A program made the translations under genes and the position numbers. A DNA stretch of 64,000 nucleotides, from assembly GCF_016464305.1 (NCBI RefSeq), contig NZ_JAEIOJ010000002.1, positions 496,001 to 560,000 of the forward strand, read 5' to 3'. The stretch comes from Umezawaea beigongshangensis (GTDB lineage: Bacteria; Actinomycetota; Actinomycetes; Mycobacteriales; Pseudonocardiaceae). The notes under the pieces were generated by a model that was not told where the DNA came from, did no database searches, and worked only from the letters and a program-made list of their open reading frames with translations. Shown piece by piece: positions 46,281 through 53,981 of the stretch. How positions within the stretch are numbered: the first letter of the stretch is position 1; each line of letters opens with the position of its first letter.

Positions 46281-46688
46281 TCAGTCGAGGACCGCGGTGG
46301 CGTCGACCTCCACCAGGAGGTCGGGGGTGAAGGGGGCGGCGATGCCCACCAGCGTGATCGGGGGGATCGGGACGGCTCCCAGCTTCTCCCCCGCCCTGGC
46401 GATCCCCTCCATCAGCAGCGGCATCTTGTCGAGGTGCCAGTCGGAGACGTAGACGGTCAGCTTCGCCACGTCGCCGAAGGAACCGCCGACCCCGGCCAGC
46501 GCGGTGGCGACGTTCAGGTAGCACTGCTCGACCTGAGCGGCCAGGTCGCCCACGCCGACCGTGTTCCCGTCGGCGTCCCAGGCGACCTGGCCCGCGATGG
46601 ACACCAGCCTCGACCCGGTGGCCACCGACACCTGCCGGTACGCCTCGACCTGCGGCAAGCCGCTGGGGTTCACCAGGGTGATGGTCAT
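46281..46688 (-). CDS. RidA family protein, copy 1
   Basis: A 135-residue RidA/YjgF/UK114 protein. Members hydrolyse reactive enamine/imine intermediates or act in specialised degradation pathways as trimers. It has the family strand VATGSRLVSIAGQVAWD, GDLAAQVEQCYLNVATAL and the C-terminal PDLLVEVDATAVLD. The conserved Arg of true RidA in the last third (usually R-x-E near position 105) is not evident; VGIAAPFTPDLLVEVDA has no Arg. ATG 46688 follows GAGGAGGAAG. About three quarters of its residues equal those of copy 2. Confidence 0.9.
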   Translation of the reverse strand: MTITLVNPSGLPQVEAYRQVSVATGSRLVSIAGQVAWDADGNTVGVGDLAAQVEQCYLNVATALAGVGGSFGDVAKLTVYVSDWHLDKMPLLMEGIARAGEKLGAVPIPPITLVGIAAPFTPDLLVEVDATAVLD

Positions 46689-46752
46689 TCTTCCTCCTCG
46701 CCAGGAGCCCGCGGGCTCGTGTTCTTCCCGGTCACGGCAGAGCTGTGCGCGT

Positions 46753-47160
46753 TCAGTCGGCGACCGCGGTGGCCTCGACCTCGACCAGGAGGTCCGGCTC
46801 GGCCAGCGCGGCGACGCCGATCAGCGTGCCGGGCGGGACCGGAGTGCCCCCCAGCTTGGCGGAGGCCCGCGCGACGCCCTCCAGGAACAGGGGCATCTTG
46901 TCCGCGGTCCAGTCGACGACGTAGACCGTCAGCTTCGCGACGTCGTCGAAGGAGGCACCGACCCCGGCCAGCGCGGTGGCGACGTTCAGGTAGCACTGTT
47001 CGAGCTGGGCGGCCAGGTCGCCCTCGCCGATCCGGTTGCCGTCGGCGTCGCGGGCGACCTGACCGGCGACGAACACCAGCTTCGATCCCGTGGCGACCGA
47101 CACCTGGCGGTAGACGTCGACCTTCGGCAGTCCTTCGGGGTTCACCAGGGTGATGGCCAT
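46753..47160 (-). CDS. RidA family protein, copy 2
   Basis: A 135-residue paralogue of the gene 64 bases downstream: same length and motifs (VATGSKLVFVAGQVARD, EQCYLNVATALAGVG, PDLLVEVEATAVAD). The position of the deaminase Arg is again replaced (VGVAALAEPDL), so these may not be imine deaminases. ATG 47160 follows GAGGAG. It is divergent from the TetR gene and its promoter region holds the TetR-like palindrome, so the pair is probably TetR-controlled. Confidence 0.9.
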   Translation of the reverse strand: MAITLVNPEGLPKVDVYRQVSVATGSKLVFVAGQVARDADGNRIGEGDLAAQLEQCYLNVATALAGVGASFDDVAKLTVYVVDWTADKMPLFLEGVARASAKLGGTPVPPGTLIGVAALAEPDLLVEVEATAVAD

Positions 47161-47204
47161 GCTGACTCCTCGTCGTGAGAGTCCGGAGATCCGGACCTCT
47201 GAAC

Positions 47205-47224
47205 CATAGCACTGCAATGCTATG
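47205..47224. promoter_or_regulatory. Probable TetR operator between divergent genes
   Basis: CATAGCA-N6-TGCTATG is a perfect inverted repeat. On the minus strand TATGGT, a -10-like box for the RidA genes, overlaps its left arm; on the plus strand TAACCT (47225) lies directly after it, six bases before the TetR ATG. A second palindrome GTCCGG-AGAT-CCGGAC is at 47181-47196 in the RidA leader. Confidence 0.7.
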
Positions 47225-47236
47225 TAACCTGACGCC

Positions 47237-47890
47237 ATGCCCAGGTCGAAGGATCCGGCGGTCCGCACGCTGCTCGTCGAACGCGCCGCGCACATGCTCC
47301 GCACCCGCGAGCCCATCACCCTGCGCTCACTGGTGGCCGGGACCTGCGTCTCGACGATGGCCGTCTACACGCACTTCGGCGGCATGGACGGCATGTGGAA
47401 GGCCGTGCGGCAGGAGGGCTTCACCCGTCTCGCGGCGAGGTTCGCGGCGGTGCCCACGTCCGAGGACCCGGTGCTGGACCTGACCGCCCTGGTCTCCGCC
47501 TACGTCGGCAACGCCCTGGACCACCCCGACCTGTACCGGGTCATGTTCGACGCGAACTTCGACCTGGAGGACCTCGCGGCCGCGGACGCGACGCTGGAGC
47601 ACATGGTCCAGGCCGCCGACCGGGGCAGGGCGGCCGGGCGCTTCCGCGCGGGCACCGTCCCGCTGGAGCTGGCCACCCAGAGCTGGGCCGTCACCCACGG
47701 GCTGGTCTCACTGGTCGCCAACGGCCCCCTGCCGCACCAGACGCTCGACCACACCGCATCCCTGCTGGCCGCGCTGTTCGTCAGCACGGGAGACGACCCG
47801 GCCAGGTGCCGCCGGTCGGTGGAGAGCGGCTGGACGGTCCCTAGTCCACGCCGCGCTCCGGATCCTCCCAGTAGGGAGCCCGGAGCTTGA
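47237..47890 (+). CDS. TetR-family regulator
   Basis: A 217-residue repressor. The N-terminal helix-turn-helix is RSLVAGTCVSTMAVYTHFGG (about residues 30-49), and residues 75-185 are a TetR C-terminal ligand domain (DLYRVMFDANFDLEDL, ELATQSWAVTHGLVSL). The -10 box TAACCT six bases before ATG 47237 predicts a leaderless mRNA under autocontrol. The last 16 codons overlap the end of the convergent acyl-CoA synthetase gene by 50 bases and are Pro/Arg-rich, a likely recent extension. Confidence 0.9.
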   Translation: MPRSKDPAVRTLLVERAAHMLRTREPITLRSLVAGTCVSTMAVYTHFGGMDGMWKAVRQEGFTRLAARFAAVPTSEDPVLDLTALVSAYVGNALDHPDLYRVMFDANFDLEDLAAADATLEHMVQAADRGRAAGRFRAGTVPLELATQSWAVTHGLVSLVANGPLPHQTLDHTASLLAALFVSTGDDPARCRRSVESGWTVPSPRRAPDPPSREPGA

Positions 47891-49379
47891 ACTTCTGGAT
47901 CTTGCCGGTGGCCGTGCGCGGGATCTCCGCGCGGAACTCCACCGACGTGGGCGCCTTGTACCCGGCGAGCCGGTCCTTGCAGTGCGCGATCAGCTCCGCC
48001 TCCGTGGCCGCGGCGCCCTCCGCGAGCACGACGAGCGCCGTGACCGTCTCGCCCCACCGCTCGTGCGGCACGCCGATCACCGCCACCTCGGCCACGGCCG
48101 GATGGGCGAAGAGGGCGTCCTCGACCTCGGTGGACGACACGTTCTCCCCGCCGGTGATGATCACGTCCTTCTTCCGGTCGGAGATCGTGAGGTGGCCGTC
48201 GGAGTCGAGGTGGCCGCCGTCACCGGTGTGGAACCACCCGTCCTCCAGCGCCCGCGCCGTGGCGTCCGGGTCGTCCCAGTAGCCGTCCATGACGACGTTG
48301 GAGCGGGCGAGCACCTCGCCGTCCCCGGAGATCCGCAGCCGCGCCCCCAGCGCGGGGGCTCCGGCGCGCGACAGCGAGCGGGCGCGCTCGGCCACGGGCA
48401 GGTCCACGTCCTGCGGGCGGGTGCGGTTGACCGTGAGCAGCGGCGAGGTCTCGGTCAGCCCGTAGATCTGGAGGAACTCCCAGCCCAGCTCGTCGAGCAC
48501 CCGCTCGATGGTGCGGCTGGGCGGCGGTGCGCCCGCGACGACGACGCGCACCCGGTCGCGGCCGGGGATCTCGCCCTCCCACGTCTGCGCGGCGTCGAGC
48601 ACCGCGTTCCACACGGCGGGCGCACCGCACATCAGGGTCACGCCGTGGTCCCGGACCCGGCGCAGGATCTCCGCTCCGTCGACCTTGCGCAGCACCACCT
48701 GCGGCACGCCGAGCCCGGCCAGCCCGAACGGCATCCCCCAGCCGTTGCAGTGGAACATCGGCAGCACGTGCAGGTAGACGTCCCGCTCCCAGAGGCGGGT
48801 GTGCATCGCGAAGGTGACGGCGTTCAGCCAGAGGTTGCGGTGGGTCAGCCGCACGCCCTTGGGACGCGCGGTCGTGCCGGAGGTGTAGTTGATCGTGGCC
48901 GTGGCGTCCTCGTCCGGCGCGCTCCAGGGCACCGGTTCGACGCCGAAGCGCATCAGCTCCGCGTCGGTCCGCTCGCCGAGGACGAAGCGGTGGGGCGCGG
49001 TCACCCCGGCCAGCGCCGCGTCCAGCTCGGGGTCGACGAGCAGCACCGACGCGCCGCTGTGCTCGACGACGTAGGACACCTCGTCGCGACGGAGCCGGAA
49101 GTTGATCGGCACGCACACCCGGCCGCTCGCGGGCACGGCGTGCAGCAGTTCCAGCAGTCGCGCGGAGTTGTGGCTGACCACCGCGACCCGCTCGCCCTCG
49201 CCGACGCCCAGCGCGTCCAGCCCCGCCTGCCAGGCGCGAGCGCGGACGGCCAGCTCGCCGTAGGTCGTCGCGGGCACGGGCGCGGCCGGCTGCCCCGGCT
49301 CGTCCACGACCGCGGTGGTGTCGGCGAACACGACCTCCGCCCGGTCCAGGAAGTCGGCGACGGTCAGGGGAACGCGCAT
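47841..49379 (-). CDS. AMP-forming acyl-CoA synthetase
   Basis: A 512-residue enzyme that activates a carboxylic acid with ATP and CoA. Motifs: P-loop YTSGTTARPKG near residue 173, LPMFHCNGWG near 220, YGLTETSP near 315, WFHTGDGGHLD and DRKKDVIITGGENVSS near 410, and the C-terminal catalytic lysine in PRTATGKIQKFKL near 495. The sequence is closest in feel to medium/long-chain fatty-acid types. ATG 49379 has GGAGG seven bases upstream. It follows a sirtuin gene by 55 bases on the same strand and converges on the TetR gene. Confidence 0.92.
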   Translation of the reverse strand: MRVPLTVADFLDRAEVVFADTTAVVDEPGQPAAPVPATTYGELAVRARAWQAGLDALGVGEGERVAVVSHNSARLLELLHAVPASGRVCVPINFRLRRDEVSYVVEHSGASVLLVDPELDAALAGVTAPHRFVLGERTDAELMRFGVEPVPWSAPDEDATATINYTSGTTARPKGVRLTHRNLWLNAVTFAMHTRLWERDVYLHVLPMFHCNGWGMPFGLAGLGVPQVVLRKVDGAEILRRVRDHGVTLMCGAPAVWNAVLDAAQTWEGEIPGRDRVRVVVAGAPPPSRTIERVLDELGWEFLQIYGLTETSPLLTVNRTRPQDVDLPVAERARSLSRAGAPALGARLRISGDGEVLARSNVVMDGYWDDPDATARALEDGWFHTGDGGHLDSDGHLTISDRKKDVIITGGENVSSTEVEDALFAHPAVAEVAVIGVPHERWGETVTALVVLAEGAAATEAELIAHCKDRLAGYKAPTSVEFRAEIPRTATGKIQKFKLRAPYWEDPERGVD

Positions 49380-49434
49380 CCCAGCACCTCCACGTGCTCC
49401 GGGTGACCTGGACACTAGAGGAGGGTGACGGCGA

Positions 49435-50280
49435 TCACCACGTGCTCGGGTCGCCCCACGAGCGGTAGGTCCCGGCGCCGGTGAAGGGAACCGCGGCCAG
49501 TTCGGGCAGCACCTCGGCGACGGGCGCGCGCAGCACCACGGCCGCCAGGTCGTCGCAGGGCGTCGGCTCCGCGTTGCAGACCACGACGGTCGCGCCCGCT
49601 CTGCGCGCCAGGTCGACCAGGCTCGCGGCCGGCTCGACCAGCAGCGAGGTGCCCGCGACGAGCATCAGGTCGCAGTCCACGGCCGCCGTGCGGGCCCGGC
49701 GCAGCACGTCGGCGTCCAGCGGCTGCCCGAAGGGGACGGTCGTGGACGCGAGGACACCGCAGCACGTCCAGCAGTCCGGGTCCTCCTCCCCCGCCCGCAC
49801 CCGGTCCAGCGCGTCGCTCATCGCGCCGCGCGCGCCGCAGGACAGGCACACGGTGCCGAAGAGCGAGCCGTGCAGCTCCACGACGAGCGCGGGGTCCGAC
49901 CCCGCGGCCCCGTGCAGTCCGTCGACGTTCTGCGTGAGCAGGGCCCGCAACCTCCCCGACCGCTCCAGCTCCACCAGCGCGCGGTGCGCGGCGTTCGGCG
50001 CGGCCGACCACGCGGGGTGGTCGAGGCGGAAGCGCCAGGACGCGCGGCGCACCTCGCGGTCACGGGCGTAGGCGTCGAGCGTGAATCCGCGACCGGTGTC
50101 GACGTCGGCCGTCCGCGAACCGGCGGAACCGCGGAAGTCGGGAATTCCGGAATCCGTCGACACGCCGGCTCCGGTGAGCGCGGTGATGCGGTGAGCGGAG
50201 GCGAACGCGGTCCTCGCCGCCGTTGTTTTCCTGCTGTCGTGCACGCCCCACGGTCGCACGCGCGCCAGCGAGAACACCAC
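49435..50280 (-). CDS. cobB: Sir2-family NAD-dependent protein deacylase
   Basis: A sirtuin of up to 281 residues that removes acyl groups from lysines using NAD. Motifs: ALTGAGVSTDSGIPDFRG near residue 35, LLTQNVDGLHGAAG near 115, the catalytic His in VVELHGSLFG, and four zinc cysteines (CLSCG and CWTCC). GTG 50280 is the longest start; GTG 50244 (VHDSRKTTAARTAF) fits the family length better, and neither has a clear ribosome binding site. It lies just upstream of an acyl-CoA synthetase, a known class of sirtuin target. Confidence 0.92.
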   Translation of the reverse strand: MVFSLARVRPWGVHDSRKTTAARTAFASAHRITALTGAGVSTDSGIPDFRGSAGSRTADVDTGRGFTLDAYARDREVRRASWRFRLDHPAWSAAPNAAHRALVELERSGRLRALLTQNVDGLHGAAGSDPALVVELHGSLFGTVCLSCGARGAMSDALDRVRAGEEDPDCWTCCGVLASTTVPFGQPLDADVLRRARTAAVDCDLMLVAGTSLLVEPAASLVDLARRAGATVVVCNAEPTPCDDLAAVVLRAPVAEVLPELAAVPFTGAGTYRSWGDPSTW

Positions 50281-50307
50281 TCGGCCGGCGTCCGGGCGTG
50301 AGACGGT

Positions 50308-50769
50308 GTGCGCGTGCGCAGAACGTGGATTGGTGCAGGTTGCGCCGCAGTGGGCTTGGTCACGACGGCGGCGGGGACGTTCCTCCCCTGGCTTCGTTCC
50401 GGAACTGTGACCAGAACCAGTTACGAAGTGCTCGCTCTACGTGGTTTCGCCGGGTTGGACAATGTGACGGGCGAACTGGTGCGGGCCGCGTGGGTGGCCG
50501 TGACACCCGTCGCACTGCTGTGCGCGGTGCTGTTCGCGGCACGATTCCACCGATTCGGGGCGTGGCTCGCGATTATCTTTGGCACGATCACGGGAACGGT
50601 GGCGGCACTGGCTGCCGTCCAAGGGGGCAACGAGGGTTCACTGGTCGGCATCAGCCGTACCGGGCCGGTCGTCACCCTCGGTGGTGCCGCACTGGTGATC
50701 GCGGGGGCGATCACCGTGCTCATCACGAGGGCCCGCAAGAACGTCAGCACTTCAGGAGGAACACCGTGA
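50308..50769 (+). CDS. Four-helix membrane protein, function unknown
   Basis: A 153-residue protein with four predicted membrane helices at about residues 8-27, 58-77, 83-103 and 118-139 and short basic ends. No family motif is recognised; it resembles small membrane partners of secreted or low-complexity proteins. Start GTG 50308 (or 50314) is uncertain. Its stop overlaps the next start by GTGA, so the two are coupled. It is divergent from the sirtuin with only 27 bases between starts. Confidence 0.75.
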   Translation: MRVRRTWIGAGCAAVGLVTTAAGTFLPWLRSGTVTRTSYEVLALRGFAGLDNVTGELVRAAWVAVTPVALLCAVLFAARFHRFGAWLAIIFGTITGTVAALAAVQGGNEGSLVGISRTGPVVTLGGAALVIAGAITVLITRARKNVSTSGGTP

Positions 50770-52295
50770 CCTACCCAGGTGGCGGCGGGGGCGACTGGTC
50801 TCCGCAGAACCCGCAGCAGAACCCGCAGTTCGGGCAGCAGTACGGCGGCAACCCGCCGAGCGGTCCCCAGCCCGTGCAGGGGCAGCCGGGCCAGTACCCC
50901 CAGACCGGCCAGTTCCCGCCCACCGGTCCGCAGCCCCAGCAGTTCGGGCAGCAGCAGCCGTTCGGCCAGCAGCCCCACGGTCAGCAGCCCCAGTTCGGGC
51001 AGCAGCCGTTCGGTCAGCAGCAGTTCGGGCAGCAGCCGCAGTACGGCCAGCAGCCGTTCGGGCAGCAGCCGAAGAAGAAGCGCACCGCACTGGTGATCAC
51101 GTCGGTCGTGGCCGTCGTGGCGCTCGCCGCCGGCACCGTCGCGACGGTCTGGGCGATCCGCAGCTCCGACTCCGCCGCCGCGGGTGCGCCGAGCCCGGCC
51201 GCCGCAGCCAGCAACCTGATGAACTCGCTGGGCAGCGGCGACGTCATCGGCATCATGAACGGTCTGGCCCCCGCCGAGGCGAAGCTCTCCAAGGACTACA
51301 CCGAGCAGACCGTCCAGGAGCTGAAGCGGCTGGAGATCCTGAAGCCGGAGGCCGACCCGAACAAGGTCACCGGCGTCGAGTTCAAGGCCGAGGGCATCAC
51401 CTTCGACGAGGGCGCGGCCGAGCAGGTCAACAACCACGTCACGATCAACAAGCTGACCGCGGGCACGATCACCGTCACGTCCGACGTCCGGCAGATCCCG
51501 TTGACGGACAAGCTCGTCGACGCGCTCGGCTCGGAGTTCGACCAGCAGTCGCCCGAGACCGAGACGATCGACCTCGCGCAGAAGATCCGCGACGAGAACG
51601 ACGGCGAGCCCTTCCGCATCGCGACCGTGAAGGTCGGCGACGAGTGGTACCCGAGCATCTTCTACACGCTGGCGGACTACGCGCTCGCCGAGGAGGGCCT
51701 GAAGTGGCCGTCGACCGGCATCGCCGCCGCCGGTGCGGGTTCCGCCGGTGACGCCGCCAAGCAGATGATCGAGGCCGCGCTCGACAGCGACCTGGAGAAG
51801 GTCATCGCCCTGCTCCCGCCGGACGAGCTGGGCGTGCTCCAGGACGTCGGCCCCGTGCTCGTGGAGCAGATGGGCGGCAGCGCGCCGACCGGCGCGAAGC
51901 TGCTGGCGCTGGAGACCGACGAGAAGGAGGTCACCGGCGGCACCCTGCTGACCGTGAAGAAGCTGTCGGTCGAGGCCGACGGCGAGAAGGTCGACGTGTC
52001 CCGCGACGGCGACTGCTACACGGTGGCGGCGCAGGGCGACTCGCAGAAGCTGTGCGCCGACGAGGTCACGCAGCTCATCGAGCAGCAGGGTGGCAGCGAC
52101 CTGCCGCCCGCCGCCGTCGACGTGATGGGCCGGCTGGCCAGCGGCCTCATGCAGGAGGGCGTCGGCGTGGTCGCGACCGAGGTCGACGGGAAGTTCTACG
52201 TCAGCCCGTTCCGCACCTACAGCGAGCTGCTGCTGACGGTCGTCCGCCAGCTGGAGGCGAAGGACGTCGACGAGCTGCTGAAGGCCGCGAAGTAG
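50766..52295 (+). CDS. Membrane-anchored protein with Gln/Gly/Pro/Phe-rich cytoplasmic tail
   Basis: A 509-residue protein. Residues 1-100 are low-complexity with about ten FGQQ-type repeats, then a basic KKKR stop and one membrane helix (about 107-130). The remaining 380 residues are outside, acidic, and appear to hold two similar halves (SNLMNSLGSGDVIGIMNGLAP and KQMIEAALDSDLEKVIALLPP), each followed by a DG-rich beta domain (KVGDEWYPSIFYTL; EVDGKFYVSPFRTY). One Cys pair (DGDCYTV, KLCADE) may form a disulphide. GTG 50766 has GGAGG upstream. Function unknown; possibly a surface-sensing or scaffold protein. Confidence 0.85.
   Translation: MTYPGGGGGDWSPQNPQQNPQFGQQYGGNPPSGPQPVQGQPGQYPQTGQFPPTGPQPQQFGQQQPFGQQPHGQQPQFGQQPFGQQQFGQQPQYGQQPFGQQPKKKRTALVITSVVAVVALAAGTVATVWAIRSSDSAAAGAPSPAAAASNLMNSLGSGDVIGIMNGLAPAEAKLSKDYTEQTVQELKRLEILKPEADPNKVTGVEFKAEGITFDEGAAEQVNNHVTINKLTAGTITVTSDVRQIPLTDKLVDALGSEFDQQSPETETIDLAQKIRDENDGEPFRIATVKVGDEWYPSIFYTLADYALAEEGLKWPSTGIAAAGAGSAGDAAKQMIEAALDSDLEKVIALLPPDELGVLQDVGPVLVEQMGGSAPTGAKLLALETDEKEVTGGTLLTVKKLSVEADGEKVDVSRDGDCYTVAAQGDSQKLCADEVTQLIEQQGGSDLPPAAVDVMGRLASGLMQEGVGVVATEVDGKFYVSPFRTYSELLLTVVRQLEAKDVDELLKAAK
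50820..51074 (+). repeat. In-frame tandem repeats encoding FGQQ-type units
   Basis: The coding DNA contains repeated blocks close to CAGCAGTTCGGGCAGCAGCC, with variable interruptions, encoding Q-Q-(P)-F-G-Q-Q units. Such repeats can change number by slippage, so tail length may differ between strains. Confidence 0.7.
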
Positions 52296-52311
52296 TCGTC
52301 GCAGCACGTCC

Positions 52312-52346
52312 GAGGCCCCGCCGCTTGCTCCGAGTGGCGGGGTCTC
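52312..52346 (+). terminator. Hairpin terminator
   Basis: GAGGCCCCGCC pairs with GGCGGGGTCTC (one G-U) around a 13-base loop, 16 bases after the stop of the repeat-tail gene. Confidence 0.6.
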
Positions 52347-52444
52347 CGCGCGCGAACGGCGGAACCGGTGGTTCGCCGCTTCCGCCACACTCGGCCGGTC
52401 GATCCCCCGATCGGCCTCGTCACGACCTGTCGTTGAGGAAGCGC

Positions 52445-53296
52445 ATGGACTCGCTCGCGATTGCCACCCAGGCGGTCCGCCTGGTGGCCGACCACCTCGT
52501 CACCCCCGTTCCGGAGTCCGCGGACGCCGCGGAGCGCCTGCACCGGCTGGTCCGGGAGCACCTGGGGCGGACCGAGCTGGGCGGGGCCGTGCTCGCCGGT
52601 TTCGAGGAGGACCCGCGCGACGACGACCGCAGGAGGATGGCCTCCTCGGCGCTGGCGGAGTCCGCCCGCGACGAGCACGTGGCCACCGAGCTGCGCACGG
52701 CCGTGCAAGCCGTGCTGGCACGGCGTTCCGAGGACGACCCGCTCGCCGGGCCGGGGTCGGGGCGAGCGGCGTTCGTCGTGGTGGCCGTGCTGCTGCTGGT
52801 GGTCGTGGGAGCCGTCGTCACCTACGTCGTGAGCGGAGGCGAGGACGCGGCCGGGACGGCGAGCGCCCAGACGGCGTCGGCGCAGTCGTTCGCGCGCGGC
52901 GACGAGCCCGGCGACGAGCACGTCCCGGTCGAGGAGATCGGCGTCGACCCCGGCGAGGACGGCGCGCGGGAGACCGTCGAGGCGTGGTGGGACGCGCTGG
53001 TCGCCGGGGACGCCGAGCGGGCGTGCGGACTGCTGTCGCGGGAGGTCGTGGAGAAGGCGGAGGCCACGCTCGGCGGTTGCGAGAACTACGTGGTCGAGAT
53101 CGTCAACCGCGCCTCCGAGGACACCGCCGCGGACGCCGACGGCGACGGCGCCGCCGCGCTGGAGGACGCCGAGGTGACCGACGTGCAGATCACCGACGAC
53201 TCGGCCGCTGTGGATCTGTCGCCGGAGGCGGACGGGGTGACCGGCGGCGAGCACGTGCGCCTGGTGCGCGAGGACGACCGCTGGGTGCTGAACTAG
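52445..53296 (+). CDS. Single-pass membrane protein with SnoaL/NTF2-like outer domain
   Basis: A 283-residue protein. Residues 1-105 are a charged, helical cytoplasmic part (MDSLAIATQAVRLVADHLV), residues 110-130 a membrane helix (FVVVAVLLLVVVGAVV), then an acidic linker and an outer domain beginning RETVEAWWDALVAGDAERACGLLS, the look of a small NTF2-like domain with two Cys. ATG 52445 follows GAGGAA. Domain order resembles the preceding gene without the low-complexity tail. Function unknown. Its TAG stop overlaps the convergent gene's TAG stop in CTAG. Confidence 0.75.
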   Translation: MDSLAIATQAVRLVADHLVTPVPESADAAERLHRLVREHLGRTELGGAVLAGFEEDPRDDDRRRMASSALAESARDEHVATELRTAVQAVLARRSEDDPLAGPGSGRAAFVVVAVLLLVVVGAVVTYVVSGGEDAAGTASAQTASAQSFARGDEPGDEHVPVEEIGVDPGEDGARETVEAWWDALVAGDAERACGLLSREVVEKAEATLGGCENYVVEIVNRASEDTAADADGDGAAALEDAEVTDVQITDDSAAVDLSPEADGVTGGEHVRLVREDDRWVLN

Positions 53297-53712
53297 CTGA
53301 AGGCCCCGGCGACGGCGAGGCTGTCCTCGTAGACGTGGTGCCGGACGACGAGGCCCGCTTCGACCGTCAGGTGCAGGGCGAACCGGGCCCGGTAGGCGCG
53401 TCCCGTGGACCGTGCGGTCTGGCGGATCTCCCCGAGCACGACCGCGTCGGCACCGTCGACCAGCACGCGCTCGACCGTGGTGGCCGCCTCGCCGGGAACG
53501 TGGTGCTCGACCAGTTCGCCGAAGTGAGCGGCGGCGTCGGCGCGCGTGGACCGGTGGCGGATCCACGGGGTGGCGGCGCGGCCGTGCTCGGCCTCCGGCC
53601 AGTTCACCTTCCAGTCCACCTGCTCGGCGTACAGCTCGGCGATGCGCTCGGCGTCGCCCTCGCCGATCCGGCCGAGCAGTTCCTCCACCACGGCGCGCGT
53701 GCTCGCGGACAT
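53293..53712 (-). CDS. SnoaL/NTF2-like protein
   Basis: A 139-residue protein of the nuclear-transport-factor-2 fold: helical start VVEELLGRIGEGDAERIAELYAEQ, then curved sheet with VDWKVNWPEA and a C-terminal VEAGLVVRHHVYEDSLA. Such domains act as small hydrolases, cyclases or ligand binders. ATG 53712 has GGAGG seven bases upstream. The substrate is unknown and no biosynthetic partner lies nearby. Confidence 0.85.
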   Translation of the reverse strand: MSASTRAVVEELLGRIGEGDAERIAELYAEQVDWKVNWPEAEHGRAATPWIRHRSTRADAAAHFGELVEHHVPGEAATTVERVLVDGADAVVLGEIRQTARSTGRAYRARFALHLTVEAGLVVRHHVYEDSLAVAGAFS

Positions 53713-53798
53713 GTTGACCCCTCCGGTCCGACACCCGCGCCGCACCGGCACGGAGAGATCGCGATCTTGCCAGTGCGGACGAGCGGGCGTCGACCGGA

Positions 53799-53981
53799 TT
53801 ACCGGGCAGGCAGTCCGGCGACGAACTTCCGCCACGTCGACGGCCGGAACACCAGCAGCGGCCCCGCGTTCTTCGAGTCACGCACCCGCGCCCGGTCCAC
53901 GGACACGGCCACCTCCACGCAGTTCCCCTCGTCGTTGCCACCGCTGTAGCTGCTCTTGCGCCACGTCATCACTTCGGCCAT
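53799..53981 (-). CDS. DUF397 protein
   Basis: A 60-residue protein with the family features TWRKSSYSGGNDEGNCVEVAV and VRDSKNAGPLLVFRPSTWRKFV. DUF397 proteins are nearly always encoded next to DUF5753 helix-turn-helix regulators and probably bind or inhibit them in development and secondary metabolism control. ATG 53981 has GGAG six bases upstream. The gene overlaps the end of the regulator gene by 104 bases in another frame, longer than the usual few bases. Confidence 0.93.
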   Translation of the reverse strand: MAEVMTWRKSSYSGGNDEGNCVEVAVSVDRARVRDSKNAGPLLVFRPSTWRKFVAGLPAR

